Counted from the stretch's first letter, positions 34,543-46,040 are shown. The stretch: DNA of 64,000 nucleotides from Prosapia bicincta (GCA_036971475.1 JBAIZL010000005.1:59512655-59576654); one strand, 5' to 3'. A program made the numbers and translations. The notes: a model not told the origin generated them from the letters alone.

Positions 34543-34848
34543 AGTTTACACATTACAATGAAAATATTGAAAAGAACCCCAATACCACAAAAATAACAAA
34601 TAAACTAAGTTACTTAAGATTAAACCCTTATGTACATTTCGATGACCATGTCATCATCATCAGAGGGTCTTATTAGAAAATTACAATCTAGCAAACAAGA
34701 AGTTACAAACTAGAGTGATCGAGTAATCTTAAGTAACTTGTTTTATTTCTTATTTTTGATTATTTTTGTGGTATTGGGGTTCTTTCCAATATTTTCATTG
34801 CAATATATTATACCACTGTGCTCTTGATATTGTGTATAGTTTACACAT
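34543..34848. mobile_element. Palindromic hammerhead-bearing element with 11-bp target-site duplication
   Basis: AGTTTACACAT occurs at 34543-34553 and 34838-34848. Between them lie two inverted arms, from CAATGAAAATATTG (34556) to CAATATTTTCATTG (ending 34800). They share AACCCCAATACCAC and AAGTTACTTAAGATTA, around an asymmetric centre of about 100 bp holding one hammerhead-like motif. A one-sided tail follows at 34801-34837 (ATTATACCACTGTGCTCTTG). The layout matches the element at 20745-21007: palindrome, one-sided tail of similar sequence, and a target duplication of 11-13 bp. No reading frame is present. Confidence 0.8.
34624..34668 (-). ncRNA. Hammerhead ribozyme candidate with all core bases
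   Basis: Minus strand: ACCCT (34668-34664), CTGATGA (34663-34657), T, stem II GATGAC-ATG-GTCATC (34655-34641, six perfect pairs), GAA (34640-34638), the perfect palindrome ATGTACAT (34637-34630), A (34629), AGGGT (34628-34624), which pairs with ACCCT over 5 bp. Further out, TAAG (upstream) can pair with CTTA (downstream) across an internal loop, as in natural type I hammerheads. Every invariant position fits. The odd points are one unpaired base before stem II and the intermolecular palindrome in place of a closed stem III. Confidence 0.65.
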
Positions 34849-34885
34849 ATATAACTATAAATCAACAAAAAAATATTTCTATATA

Positions 34886-36080
34886 CAGTTTAACTTTCGT
34901 ATAACGAAATCGATTATCCCGATAAAAATTTCGTTATATAGAGGTATTCGTTAATGAGAAGTCGTCTTGCCAAGAATACTCCTGCCCTGCATAAGGATAA
35001 GGTAATAGATCAATGTTAAGATGGGAGAAGTGTTATAATGTGTCAATATACCGTGTTTCAGTATCAATGCGTTCAGAATGTTTCTTTGTCACCATATTAG
35101 ATATCCGTATGAAATAGGCCTACAGTAAGCTTCGTATTCTGTATATTACGAAGGCTAATCTAATGCTACTGGGAAAATATTGTATAAATATGGTAATAAA
35201 TGAGTGTACTCACTAATGTAATTCATTTTCAAGAAGCATAACTACAGTACTAAATTTTATTCGAAGGACACTCAGTACATTAATCTATTAAATGACTTTA
35301 TCAATTTAAATACACTATACACTCAATACAAACTGTACTGTACACTACACAAGTCGTATTCAGAGAAAAAACATTAAATGAAACACAAATTGATAAAATT
35401 TCTCGTTTCTAATGGTTAAGGTTTTACTTGAAAAGGTGAATAATTTTTTGTTGCACTTTGCTTAAAAAAACATTTCGTTTTAAAATCTGATGCCGATTGT
35501 TTAGTATAATCGATAGCAAACTCTGAGTTATACCGAATTTTTTTGAAACATCTAACTTCTTTACACCTTCATCGACCTCTTTTATAACGTTCACTTTTTC
35601 TTGTAACACTTGTGCACCTTCCTTTTGACATTTTTTCAAAGTTCGACAAATTCACGGCACAAGTAAAACGGAGTAGCTGAACTAGCAAGGTTATTGTGAG
35701 GAAGATGTCCCTTCCTAGTGGTATAAAAGGAAAGAATACGTAGCAATAAATTCGTCGAATAAGTTTTTTACTAACGTAGTATACTGATGGTAGGGTGTAG
35801 ACTACAGTACAGTACTGTAACCGGTGTTAGATGAACCGTATTGCCTACTACCTGACAACCTGTTGGTTTCACTACACGTCCTGCTGAAAACAATCCCCTG
35901 AAAATACCTATGTAATCTGCCGATACAGCACACACAAAAATGTTTTTCAGTTGGAGAGAATGTTTCATTTTGAAAAGTCAAAATCGAACAAAGATTCATA
36001 TTATAATACTAAATTCTAAAATGTCAAACGATGCCATAAAAATTCGTTATTTGGAAGTTCGTTATATAGACGTTCGACTT
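34886..36080. mobile_element. Second pogo/Tigger-like DNA transposon relic
   Basis: The left end CAGTTTAACTTTCGTATAAC (34886) follows TA. The right end, whose complement is AAGTCGAACGTCTATATAAC, is followed by TA (36081-36082). The ends are imperfect inverted repeats and contain further ATAACGAA copies. The interior carries a CENP-B/pogo-type DNA-binding domain on the minus strand. The length is about 1.2 kb, so most of the DDE domain is missing. The end sequences differ from the element at 29312-30336, so it is a different family. Confidence 0.7.
35424..35639 (-). pseudogene. N-terminal CENP-B/pogo HTH domain of a Tigger-like transposase
   Basis: The 71-codon frame contains LQEKVNVIKEVDEGVKKLDV, SKKFGITQSLLSIILNNR and a basic end. 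This matches the first helix-turn-helix of pogo/Tigger and CENP-B-type proteins (EKVxVIKEVDEGxKKxDVSKKFGIPxSTLSTIxKNR), which binds the transposon ends. The frame stops after about 70 codons, so the second helix-turn-helix and the catalytic domain are absent or shifted. The ATG at 35639 is only the first Met in the open frame; the true start is unknown. Confidence 0.75.
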
Positions 36081-36280
36081 TATACATAGGGTATTATTAT
36101 TACGTAAAATATAATTAATTGTAATCAATATATTTATACAACAGGTTATTGACCTGTTCAAGTGGGTATAGAGAGCGATTCGTTACTAATAAAAGTCATA
36201 GCTTTGATCCCTGGTAGCGTCAAATAATTTGTGTCAGTGATTTTAGCCTTCTTTCCCCCTTTCTCTTCCTCTCATTTATT
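36081..36280. other. Possible tRNA-derived SINE head
   Basis: GTGGGTATAGAGAGCGATTC (from about 36161) followed some 30 nt later by TTTGATCCCTGGTAGCG resembles a degenerate A box and B box of a tRNA-type RNA polymerase III promoter. No cloverleaf folds convincingly and no second copy is in the window, so this is tentative. Confidence 0.25.
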
Positions 36281-36283
36281 TAT

Positions 36284-36284
<1 letters not shown>

Positions 36285-36344
<60 letters not shown>

Positions 36345-36594
36345 GCTTTCCTCTTACATTTTGTGCATGTCAGTCTGTTTACGTGTGTGGCACTCTCTTT
36401 CTCTGTCTGATTTCCTCCTTCTTTTTGTGCAACTGTCAGTCTGTTTACGTGTGTGGCACTCTCTCTCTCTCTCTCTCTCTCTCTGCTTTCCTCTTACATT
36501 TTGTGCATGTCAGTCTGTTTACGTGTGTGACACTCTCTTTATCTGTCTGATTTCCTCCTTCTTTTTGTGCAACTGTCAGTCTGTTTACGTGTGT

Positions 36595-36646
<52 letters not shown>

Positions 36647-36756
36647 TTTCCTCTTACATTTTGTGCATGTCAGTCTGTTTACGTGTGTGGCACTCTCTTT
36701 ATCTGTCTAATTTCCTCCTTCTTTTTGTGCAACTGTCAGTCTGTTTACGTGTGTGG

Positions 36757-36794
<38 letters not shown>

Positions 36795-36932
36795 TTTCCT
36801 CTTACATTTTGTGCATGTCAGTCTGTTTACGTGTGTGGCACTCTCTTTATCTGTCTGATTTCCTCCTTCTTTTTGTGCAACTGTCAGTCTGTTTACGTGT
36901 GTGGCACTCTCTCTCTCTCTCTCTCTCTCGTC
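36285..36932. repeat. Compound (CT)n minisatellite, period about 140-160 bp
   Basis: Blocks of CT dinucleotides of changing length alternate with CAGTCTGTTTACGTGTGTGG and GATTTCCTCCTTCTTTTTG. GCTTTCCTCTTACATTTTG recurs near 36346, 36486, 36646 and 36793. Ser/Leu-rich open frames across this region reflect the CT repeat and are not genes. Confidence 0.95.
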
Positions 36933-38110
36933 TGCTCTATGCGAAGATTTTATTAAGGGGCCTAATTTAAAATTATTGACATATTCAGGAACCTCTTCTT
37001 ATGTTAAAAGTTAAAAACGAAAATTAGTCGCGCTTCTTCTAAACCTGGGGTTTATTTTAAGCATTTATAGCAGTTGGAGTTTGTTGTATTGATAAGCCCA
37101 TTTTGCTTCTAACATACAAAAATCGCTTTTGATATATACAGAAAAATAACAAGACTAGACAGCAAGAATCACCCATTGACCCGCAACGTTTAGAGCCACA
37201 AATGCCTAGAGTATTTTTCACATATGAAAGGATGAATTGTGGCAACTAAGTAGTAGTATAATACCACTTTACTGAGCCCCGCCTTACATAACCAAGGCTA
37301 CTGTATAAATATTTCCCAGTAACGGAAAAGAGAAAAATACTGTTTATATCTATACGTCCTTCTCAGATAAAACTGAACCTTGTCATATTGTGAGTTGTAG
37401 AATAACAAAGAAATCATGGAGGGTAATTTAAATAGGGTAATAGTTTTTTTTCAAAGGTTTTTCTAAAATAAAATTTACATATTATTTTATATTGATCGGT
37501 GAAGACATTTGCATAATAAAACAATACAAATAGATATTAGTGGATCTGTTTCTAAGTTAGCGAAATCTGCTTGGCTTACTATCGTTTTCACTTCTAGGAT
37601 TAGGTCAAAATGTCTAAATTAAGTTCAAGAAATTAATAGTGATTGCGGAACAGAAAACAGTAAGATTCTGTGTTTATTTTACCACGGGATTTAAGTAGAG
37701 TTTTCAGTTGCAGTGAGTTTACTAATACTACGGTATGTCCAGAGTCATCCCCAGCTTATGAAAAATGGTAGCAAAGTTAGGTTTATCACAACTATTTCCA
37801 TATATATGTTAATATTTATATAAAAATGAAAACATTAATTGTTTCTATATTAGACTTCAGCCTCTGATTACCTAAGTTTGCTTATTTATCTCTTTAGTGC
37901 AAACATAGAAATTAACACTTAGTTCACATACGTTGGCCATATTAAATGGCGACTTGTATGCAATGCTGCAATATTGTAACAATATGTGAATTTTAAGAAA
38001 AGTAAAACCTTAATATACTTTTTTCCATAAAAAAAAAACGAAAAAAGTAAGATATATAGAATTTTTAGTAAAAGAGCTTTCGGTGAAACATAGTAAAACA
38101 TTGAAATTAA
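36933..38110. other. Spacer, no gene recognised
   Basis: AT-rich with no domain, repeat or RNA recognised. Confidence 0.45.
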
Positions 38111-38114
38111 TCAA

Positions 38115-38396
38115 ATGAAAGAAAGCTCATTAAATCGTTGAAACTGTGGAATTTGATAGAAAAATATTTATTGTTATTAGAAAAATTCAACGAAGAACAA
38201 AATGCTCAACAAAGCTCAAACTAAAAAAAAACTTATTACTTATAGTAAAAGTACTATCTCAGGCATGTAGCATTGAATAAACAAAATGAAAGAGAGCTCA
38301 TTAAATCTTTAACACTGTGGAATTTGATAGAAAAATATTTAATTGTATTAGAAAAAGTAAAAAAAAAACAAATACCCAACACAGCTCAAACGCATA
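38115..38396. repeat. Two diverged direct repeats, spacing about 171 bp
   Basis: AGCTCATTAAATC...CTGTGGAATTTGATAGAAAA occurs near 38124 and again near 38295, each followed by ATTAGAAAAA, an A-rich segment and CAAAGCTCAAAC or CACAGCTCAAAC. It is probably a remnant of a short tandem array. Confidence 0.8.
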
Positions 38397-39125
38397 AAAT
38401 TGAGAATATATTAAACTATCAAAAAAATTAATTTGAGATCAAGAAAATAAGAGGCAGATGTTTATGTCAGGTTTCACCGAGCATTGACATGATGCAATCA
38501 GATTCCAGAGTGAGAATCAAACATCAGGAAAGTTTGATAAAAGTTTACTTCGCACTGAATAGCTTGTAATTGAGTAGAACGAAGAATGAAAGAAATCTCT
38601 CGTCTATTTTATTTAAAACCGCATATTATTTGTTTTGAAGCGATGAAACAGAGGGAAATCTTCAATGATGCATTCCTTTATAAATGCTATTACGTATATA
38701 AGAGAGTTTACACGAAGTACAGGTACAGCTTATGTACATTTATAGGTTAATTGTATTCGAGTAGCAGTAATTATAGTGAAGCAGCTGTTGGCGGTGAAAG
38801 AAACCAGTTCCTCAAGTTGCCGAAACCTACAGACGTTTTAGGGCACGCCTCGTTTAATTGTTGGAATATTTGGATCATTAAACAGCTGCTAACTTATTGT
38901 TGCCCATTCTCGACAAGCGTAGGTTGTTGTTTTGGAATCGAACAGGTTTCGACGTGGGAAGTAAGACGTCTCTTTCCTCGGGGAATTCGACCGAATTGAC
39001 AGACCTTATCTTCAGTATATTTATCTGCGCCTTTGCAATAATCGCAGTAGTAAAGGGAATTGTACTACAAGAGTCTGATAGGCTTTTTAATCCTCTTTGT
39101 AACTCATGCAGTGGACATAGTTCTT
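38397..39125. other. Spacer, no gene recognised
   Basis: Overlapping open frames at 38751-38999 and 38897-39235 show no family resemblance; the second runs into the microsatellite. The composition around 38800-39000 is somewhat less AT-rich than the surroundings. Confidence 0.35.
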
Positions 39126-39149
39126 ATGAACTATCTATCTATCTATCTA

Positions 39150-39216
<67 letters not shown>

Positions 39217-39270
39217 TATAATTATAATTAGATAATTATAATTATAATTATAATTAGATATTTTATATAC
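39126..39270. repeat. (CTAT)n-(AT)n microsatellite followed by TAATTA-rich repeats
   Basis: About six CTAT units lead into about 30 AT units (to 39211), followed by AATTATAATTAGATAATT-type repeats. Confidence 0.95.
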
Positions 39271-39673
39271 ATACTTAAATCTTACGTATACTATCTATCT
39301 ATAATCTATTTATTGCACCAGATTTCGAGATTGGCCCAAAGCAATATTTAGACATATTTGTAGTTTTAATGATATGTAAATATCTCCTCACAAAAACGGT
39401 GGCATGAACAATACAATTGTAAAAGTCGGAAATAAAATTAGGTTATATACAATGCCAACTTTTAGTATTATTACGTGAATAGATGAATTTTGTAAAACTA
39501 TTATATCTACAGAAAATTATACATCATTATAACTGTAAAAATTATAGAACATATAAGATAAACGAACCCTTATTCCTCTTATTGAATGAGGAACAAGACA
39601 AATTTAATTACATACAATCCAGAAAATGATTGTAAATACACCTGCATAAGTATGATTAGTGTCTTTTAGTATC
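39271..39673. other. Spacer, no gene recognised
   Basis: AT-rich sequence up to the target duplication of the hAT element. Nothing is recognised. Confidence 0.45.
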
Positions 39674-40636
39674 CTTTAGAGCAGGGGTCCTCACTAGGAA
39701 TACTTTGAGAGCTTAAATTTTGCATAAAATTTTCCTGAGGGCCGCAAGTACAAGAAGCACTAAATAACTGACAAACAATATGATTATAACATACGTTTAT
39801 TACATTACCAACATAAATATACTGTTTTGCGCATAAAAAAGTTTGAAAATGTTTTTTTTTTTACTTAGTTAATTCTTTGAAGTTGATGGGCGAAATCTTT
39901 CACAGTCCTCTAATATGGCATCTATATTGGCAGTTGGGAAGAAACTGAAATTCTTAAAATGTTCTCAACATTCTCACTTGTTAGCCTAGATCTGTACTTG
40001 TTTTTTACAAACTTCAGCTTACTGAATGTAGATTCACAGACATAAGTAGATGAAAAAACATACAATATTTTCTGAGCACATTCAAGTAAGTTAGGAAATT
40101 TGTCCTTTTCAACAACCCTCCGAAACTCATAGTGAGCTTTATTCTTCATCTTTTCTTCAAAAATACTTTTGAGTTCCGTATCGTTCTGAAGATCGATTAA
40201 TTCATTTTTCAAATCCCTTCATATCCAAAAACGGAAAGATGAGCTACATTAGCTGGTTTCATTGCCCATGGATTTTCTACCAAGCGAAATGGTACAGTTT
40301 CACGACATATCAAACATATGGCAGTCTCTTCTTTCTTACCTTTTGCACGTCTCCACCGTCACACGTTAAGTTGCGGTGTTGCCGATACTATTGCTTGCTA
40401 AACGTCAGTAAAGCCCGAGGCAAAGATACAGCGGGCGGGGTTTTTAACTTCAGTAGTTTGACTAATTAATTAAGTTTAGTAAAATAACGACAGATTTTCA
40501 AAACACTCTGAATATAATATTTATTTAAGTTATATAATATTCTGACTTCAATCCTAACCATCTAAGGGCCGCAAAAAATCGTCCCGAGGGCCGCATGCGG
40601 CCCGCGGGCCGCCTAGTGAGGATGCCTGCTTTAGAG
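39674..40636. mobile_element. hAT transposon, internally deleted, with perfect 8-bp target-site duplication
   Basis: CTTTAGAG flanks the element at 39674-39681 and 40629-40636. The ends are CAGGGGTCCTCACTAGG (39682) and, inverted at the right, CAGGCATCCTCACTAGG. The right end is very GC-rich (GGCCCGCGGGCCGCC), with a GGGCCGCA block near both ends. End sequence, CAG terminus and 8-bp duplication fit the hAT superfamily. The 947-bp element keeps only the C-terminal part of its transposase gene. Confidence 0.9.
39869..40212 (-). pseudogene. hAT-family transposase, C-terminal dimerisation domain, broken
   Basis: The minus-strand frame from 40212 contains ELIDLQNDTELKSIF, then FPNLLECAQKILYVFSSTYV, CESTFSKLKFVKNKYRSRL and TSENVENILRISVSS. 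CESTFSKMKxxKxKYRSRLT is the signature of the hAT C-terminal dimerisation domain, in the GTF2IRD2/ZBED5-like group. After a one-base frameshift near 39925 the ending continues as TANIDAILEDCERFRPST and stops at 39869-39871. Upstream of 40212 a stop and another frameshift break the frame, and the zinc finger and catalytic core are absent. About 100-115 codons remain of a protein that is usually several hundred residues long. Confidence 0.85.
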
Positions 40637-40669
40637 AGAATAGTTCATAGCACCGTGTGATCAAGATCG

Positions 40670-43600
40670 CTTACCTGAAGTAGACTTACTCTCTACCGGG
40701 GTCATAAAGAAGTATCTGAACGTTACATACTCATGCAAGGTGAAAGGTGCGACAGGATTCATTAAATTAGGTAAATTATGGAAAGGAAGTAATGATCTGA
40801 AAAGAGTAAAATTATGCCATCACGCCAGAAGGAACACTAACCTGAAAAAGTCACTTACTCTCTATTGAGGTCATAAAGAAGTATCTGAACGTTACATACT
40901 CATGTAAGGTGCGACAGGATTCATTAAATTAGGTAAATTATGGAAAGGAAGTAATGATCTGAAAAGAGTAAAATTATGCCATCACGCCAGAAGGAACACT
41001 AACCTGAAAAAGTCACTTACTCTCTATTGAGGTCATAAAGAAGTATCTGAACGTTACATACTCATGTAAGGTGCGAAAGGATTCATTAAATTAGGTAAAT
41101 TATGGAAAGGAAGTGATGATCTGAAAAGAGTAAAACTATGCCATCACGCCGAAAGGAACACTAACCTGAAAAAGTAACTTACTCTCTATTGGGGTCATAA
41201 AGAAGTATCTGAACGTTACATACTCATGTAAGGTGAAAGGTGCGAAAGAATTCATTAAATTAGGTAAATTATGGAAAGGAAGTGATGATCTGAAAAGAGT
41301 AAAATTATGCCATCACGCCGGAAGGAACACTAACTGAAAAAGTCACTTACTCTCTATTGGGGTCATAAAGAAGTATCTGAACGTTACATACTCATGTAAG
41401 GTGAAAGGTGCGAAAGAATTCATTAAATTAGGTAAATTATGGAAAGGAAGTGATGATCTGAAAAGAGTAAAATTATGCCATCACGCCGGAAGGAACATTA
41501 ACCTGAAAAAGTCACTTACTCTCTATTGGGGTCGTAAAGAAGTATCTGAACGTTACATACTGATGTAAGGTGAAAGGTGCGAAAGGATTCGTTAAATTAG
41601 GTAAATTATGGAAAGGACGTGATGATCTGAAAAGAGTAAAATTATGCCATCACGTCGGAAGGAACACTAACTGAAAAAGTCGCTTACTCTCTATTGGGGT
41701 CATAAAGAAGTATCTGAACGTTACATACTCATGTAAGGTGCGAAAGGATTCATTAAATTAGGTAAATTATGGAAAGGAAGTGATGATCTGAAAAGAGTAA
41801 AATTATGCCATCACGTCGGAAGGAACACTAACCTGAAAAAGTCACTTAATCTTTATTGGGGTCATAAAAATGTATCTGAACGTTACATACTCATGTAAGG
41901 TGCGAAAGGATTCGTTAAATTAGGTAAATTATGGAAAGGACGTGATGATCTGAAAAGAGTAAAATTATGCCATCACGCCGGAAGGAACATTAACCTGAAA
42001 AAGTCACTTACTCTCTATTGGGGTCGTAAAGAAGTATCTGAACGTTACATACTGATGTAAGGTGAAAGGTGCGAAAGGATTCGTTAAATTAGGTAAATTA
42101 TGGAAAGGACGTGATGATCTGAAAAGAGTAAAATTATGCCATCACGTCGGAAGGAACACTAACTGAAAAAGTCGCTTACTCTCTATTGGGGTCATAAAGA
42201 AGTATCTGAACGTTACATACTCATGTAAGGTGCGAAAGGATTCATTAAATTAGGTAAATTATGGAAAGGAAGTGATGATCTGAAAAGAGTAAAATTATGC
42301 CATCACGTCGGAAGGAACACTAACCTGAAAAAGTCACTTAATCTTTATTGGGGTCATAAAAATGTATCTGAACGTTACATACTCATGTAAGGTGCGAAAG
42401 GATTCGTTAAATTAGGTAAATTATGGAAAGGACGTGATGATCTGAAAAGTGTAAAATTATGCCATCACGCCGGAAGGAACACTAACCTGAAAAAGTCACT
42501 TACTCTCTATTGGGGTCATAAAGAAGTATCTGAACGTTACATACTCATGTAAGGTGCGAAAGGATTCATTAAATTAGGTAAATTATGGAAAGGAAGTGAT
42601 GATCTGAAATAAGTAAAATTATGCCATCACGCCGGAAGGAACACTAACCTGAAAAAGTCACTTACTCTCTATTGGGGTCATAAAGAAGTATCTGAACGTT
42701 ACATACTCATGTAAGGTGCGAAAGGATTCATTAAATTAGGTAAATTATGGAAAGGAAGTGATGATCTGAAAAGAGTAAAATTATGCCATCACGCCGAAAG
42801 GAACACTAACCTGAAAAAGTAACTTACTCTCTATTGGGGTCATAAAGAAGTATCTGAACGTTACATACACATGCAAGGTGAAAGGTGCGAAAGAATTCAT
42901 TAAATTAGGTAATTTATGGAAAGGAAGTGATGATCTGAAAAGAGTAAAATTATGCCATCACGCCGGAAGAAACACTAACCTGAAAAAGTCACTTACTCTC
43001 TATTGGGGTCATAAAGAAGTATCTGAACGTTACATACTCATGTAAGGTGAAAGGTGCGACAGGATTCATTAAATTAGGTAAATTATGGAAAGGAAGTGAT
43101 GATCTGAAAAGAGTAAAATTATGCCATCACGCCGGAAGGAACATTAACCTGAAAAAGTCACTTACTCTCTATTGGGGTCATAAAGAAGTATCTGAACGTT
43201 ACATACTGATGTAAGGTGAAAGGTGCGAAAGGATTCGTTAAATTAGGTAAATTATGGAAAGGACGTGATGATCTGAAAAGAGTAAAATTATGCCATCACG
43301 TCGGAAGGAACACTAACCTGAAAAAGTCACTTAATCTCTATTGGGGTCATAAAAATGTATCTGAACGTTACATACTCATGTAAGGTGCGAAAGGATTCAT
43401 TAAATTAGGTAAATTATGGAAAGGAAGTGATGATCTGAAAAGAGTAAAATTATGCCATCACGCCGGAAGGAACACTAACCTGAAAAAGTCACTTACTCTC
43501 TATTTGGGTCATAAAGAAGTATCTGAACGTTACATACTCATGTAAGATGCGAAAGGATTCATTAAATTAGGTAAATTATGGAAAGGAAGTGATGATCTGA

Positions 43601-44520
43601 AATAAGTAAAATTATGCCATCACGCCGGAAGGAACACTAACCTGAAAAAGTCACTTACTCTCTATTGGGGTCATAAAGAAGTATCTGAACGTTACATACT
43701 CATGTAAGGTGCGAAAGGATTCATTAAATTAGGTAAATTATGGAAAGGAAGTGATGATCTGAAAAGAGTAAAATTATGCCATCACGCCGGAAGGGACACT
43801 AACCTGAAAAAGTAACTTACTCTCTATTGGGGTCATAAAGAAGTATCTGAACGTTTCATACTCATGCAAGGTGAAAGGTGCGAAAGAATTCATTAAATTA
43901 TGTAAATTATGGAAAGGAAGTGATGATCTGAAAAGAGTAAAATTATGCCATCACGCCGAAAGGAACACTAACCTGAAAAAGTCACTTACTCTCAATTAGG
44001 GTCATAAAGAAGTATCTGAACGTTACATACTCATGTAAGGTGAAAGGTGCGAAAGGATTCATTAAATTAGGTAAATTATGGAAAGGAAGTGATGATCTGA
44101 AAAGAGTAAAATTATGCCATCACGCCGGAAAGAACACTAACCTGAAAAAGTCCCTTACTCTCTATTGGGGTCATAAAGAAGTATCTGAACGTTACATACT
44201 CATGTAAGGTGCGAAAGGATTCGTTAAATTAGGTAAATTATGGAAAGGAAGTGATGATCTGAAAAGAGTAAAATTATGCCATCACGCCGGAAAGAACACT
44301 AACCTGAAAAAGTCCCTTACTCTCTATTGGGGTCATAAAGAAGTATCTGAACGTTACATACTCATGCAAGGTGAAAGGTGCGAAAGAATTCATTAAATTA
44401 GGTAAATTATGGAAAGGAAGTGATGATCTGAAAAGAGTAAAATTATGCCATCACGCCGGAAGGAACACTAACCTGAAAAAGTCACTTACTCTCTATTGGG
44501 GTCATACAGACATGTCTAGA
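40670..44520. repeat. 162-170-bp satellite array, about 23 copies
   Basis: The unit includes CTTACTCTCTATTGGGGTC, GAACGTTACATACTCATG, AGGTAAATTATGGAAAGG and GTGATGATCTGAAAAGAG. Units are 162 bp, or about 170 bp when GTGAAAG is present before GTGCGAAAG. Private variants (GGGGTCGTAAAG and CTTAATCTTTATTGG) recur exactly 492 bp apart (41845 and 42337 for the second), showing a three-unit block duplication. The 69-codon frame at 44371-44580 lies across the last units and has no family match. Confidence 0.98.
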
Positions 44521-44900
44521 GTTAGGCCTGCATACCCTCTAAAGAATAAAGGAAGGGGCAGATATAATAAAGTTGTTTGATTAAGGAAACGAAATAGGCC
44601 TAACGATCTCCTGGCACTGGAAATCGGGAGAATTTATGCCATAGAGTCGGCAGGGTCAATTACCTGAAACAGAATTACTCTCTATTGGAGTTAGGGGAGG
44701 TGTCTTGAGTTACATATCTTTCAAAGGATAAAGGGAAGGAAAGATTTATTAAATTTCATAGATTGAGAAAACGAAGAATGATTTCGAGGACTGGTAATGA
44801 GGAGAATCTAAGGTTCCGTAACCTATGGTCAGTTACCTGAAAGATGCTTTTATCCGTAATGAAGAGAAATATCTACCCGCTAGCCGGATAAAGATGTAGT
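44521..44900. repeat. Diverged margin of the 162-bp satellite
   Basis: About two strongly diverged units: AATTACTCTCTATTGGAG (about 44662) and CAGTTACCTGAAAGATG (about 44829), with GAGAATTTATGCCATAGAG between them, echo the array unit. This is the expected decay at an array edge. Confidence 0.6.
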
Positions 44901-46040
44901 ATTGTATGTGAAGATGATATAAATAATTTAATCAGATTCTCTACTACGGTTGGAATAATATAGACTATAGATAGTGAGCTTCAAGGACATTAAATAAATA
45001 TAGCAGTGTATGGTAAATGAATGTATTCAAGTGGAATTTACACGATAGAATAACGGATTCGTTATTATTTTGACGTAAAAGGGCTTTCGCAATATAACAT
45101 TTCCTACACATCCACGGAATTTATGTATTTTGCTGAAAACCAGAATTACTTGTATTTGTAACTTCTAAGTCGTCGCCTGCGGTGAAATATGATAAAATCT
45201 GTTCACAATTGCTAACTTTTCATTTCAACAGAAACGTGACAAAGAGTGTATTTGGCCAATAAAGATTTTTTTTTTAAATAATCTTAAAATGTCAAATTAC
45301 TAACTCCAATGACTCTGCAAGTTCTTCAGTTATATTTTTTTTTAACAAATTGATAAAATACTCTCCTACCATTTAATCTCTTTTAGTTTTATAACTTGAA
45401 AGAATATTGAAATGTGTAAGACTACCAAACTTTTAATCTAAAAATATGTAAAAAATTAAACCTAGCTTATATGTTTAAAATTGTATAAGTAATTTTGTGT
45501 GTATGTGTTTTATATATAATTTATTATTAATAATTAATACAACGTAATATTTTGTATTTGTATTCAAAACTAAAACTAAATTTAGTAGAAAAAATATTCT
45601 TTCATTTTCGAGTATTATTCATTTAGTAGTATTCGAATTTCTTTCATTTTCAATACTAGCCTAATTATTCTCTTACTATTTGCAGGCGATTTGCTATTCA
45701 TATGAATGCCATTAGCACATCGTGCTGGGGCCCACGCTTCCGTTGGTTAAGATAACAAAATTACCTCCGCCACAGCTTTCGAGAGTAGCCTATTAAGCTA
45801 AGCGCGCACTAGGACGGCTAGGCACGGACACGCGGTACGGTACGGTCGGAATTTTTTAAGGTGGTTACTAGACGAGAACTCCTGTGAATTTTTAATTTCA
45901 GATATTTGCTATAAATAAATGCTCTTATTTGAGTTTTTAGTTTCACATATTCGCTGTAAATAGTCTTATTTGATGCGTTATTGTGTTGAATAGAAATACG
46001 GTTGATTCATGAGTCAAAATTACTTAATTTATTAAAAATC
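44901..46040. other. Spacer with a CpG-rich patch and a short direct repeat
   Basis: A CpG-rich island of about 55 bp (45795-45850; GCGCGC, ACACGCGGTACGGTACGG) stands out from AT-rich surroundings and may be the end of an unidentified DNA transposon. Two imperfect 44-bp direct repeats, TTTTTAATTTCAGATATTTG and TTTTTAGTTTCACATATTCG, lie at about 45890-45976. No gene is recognised. Confidence 0.4.

Noticed and set aside
36150..36240. Functional tRNA gene
   Set aside because: A- and B-box-like words are present, but no acceptor, anticodon and T-arm set can be folded; at most a degenerate SINE head.
36361..36970. Ser-Leu-rich open frames of up to 165 codons
   Set aside because: They reflect the CT-rich compound minisatellite, are open in overlapping frames, and show no domain.
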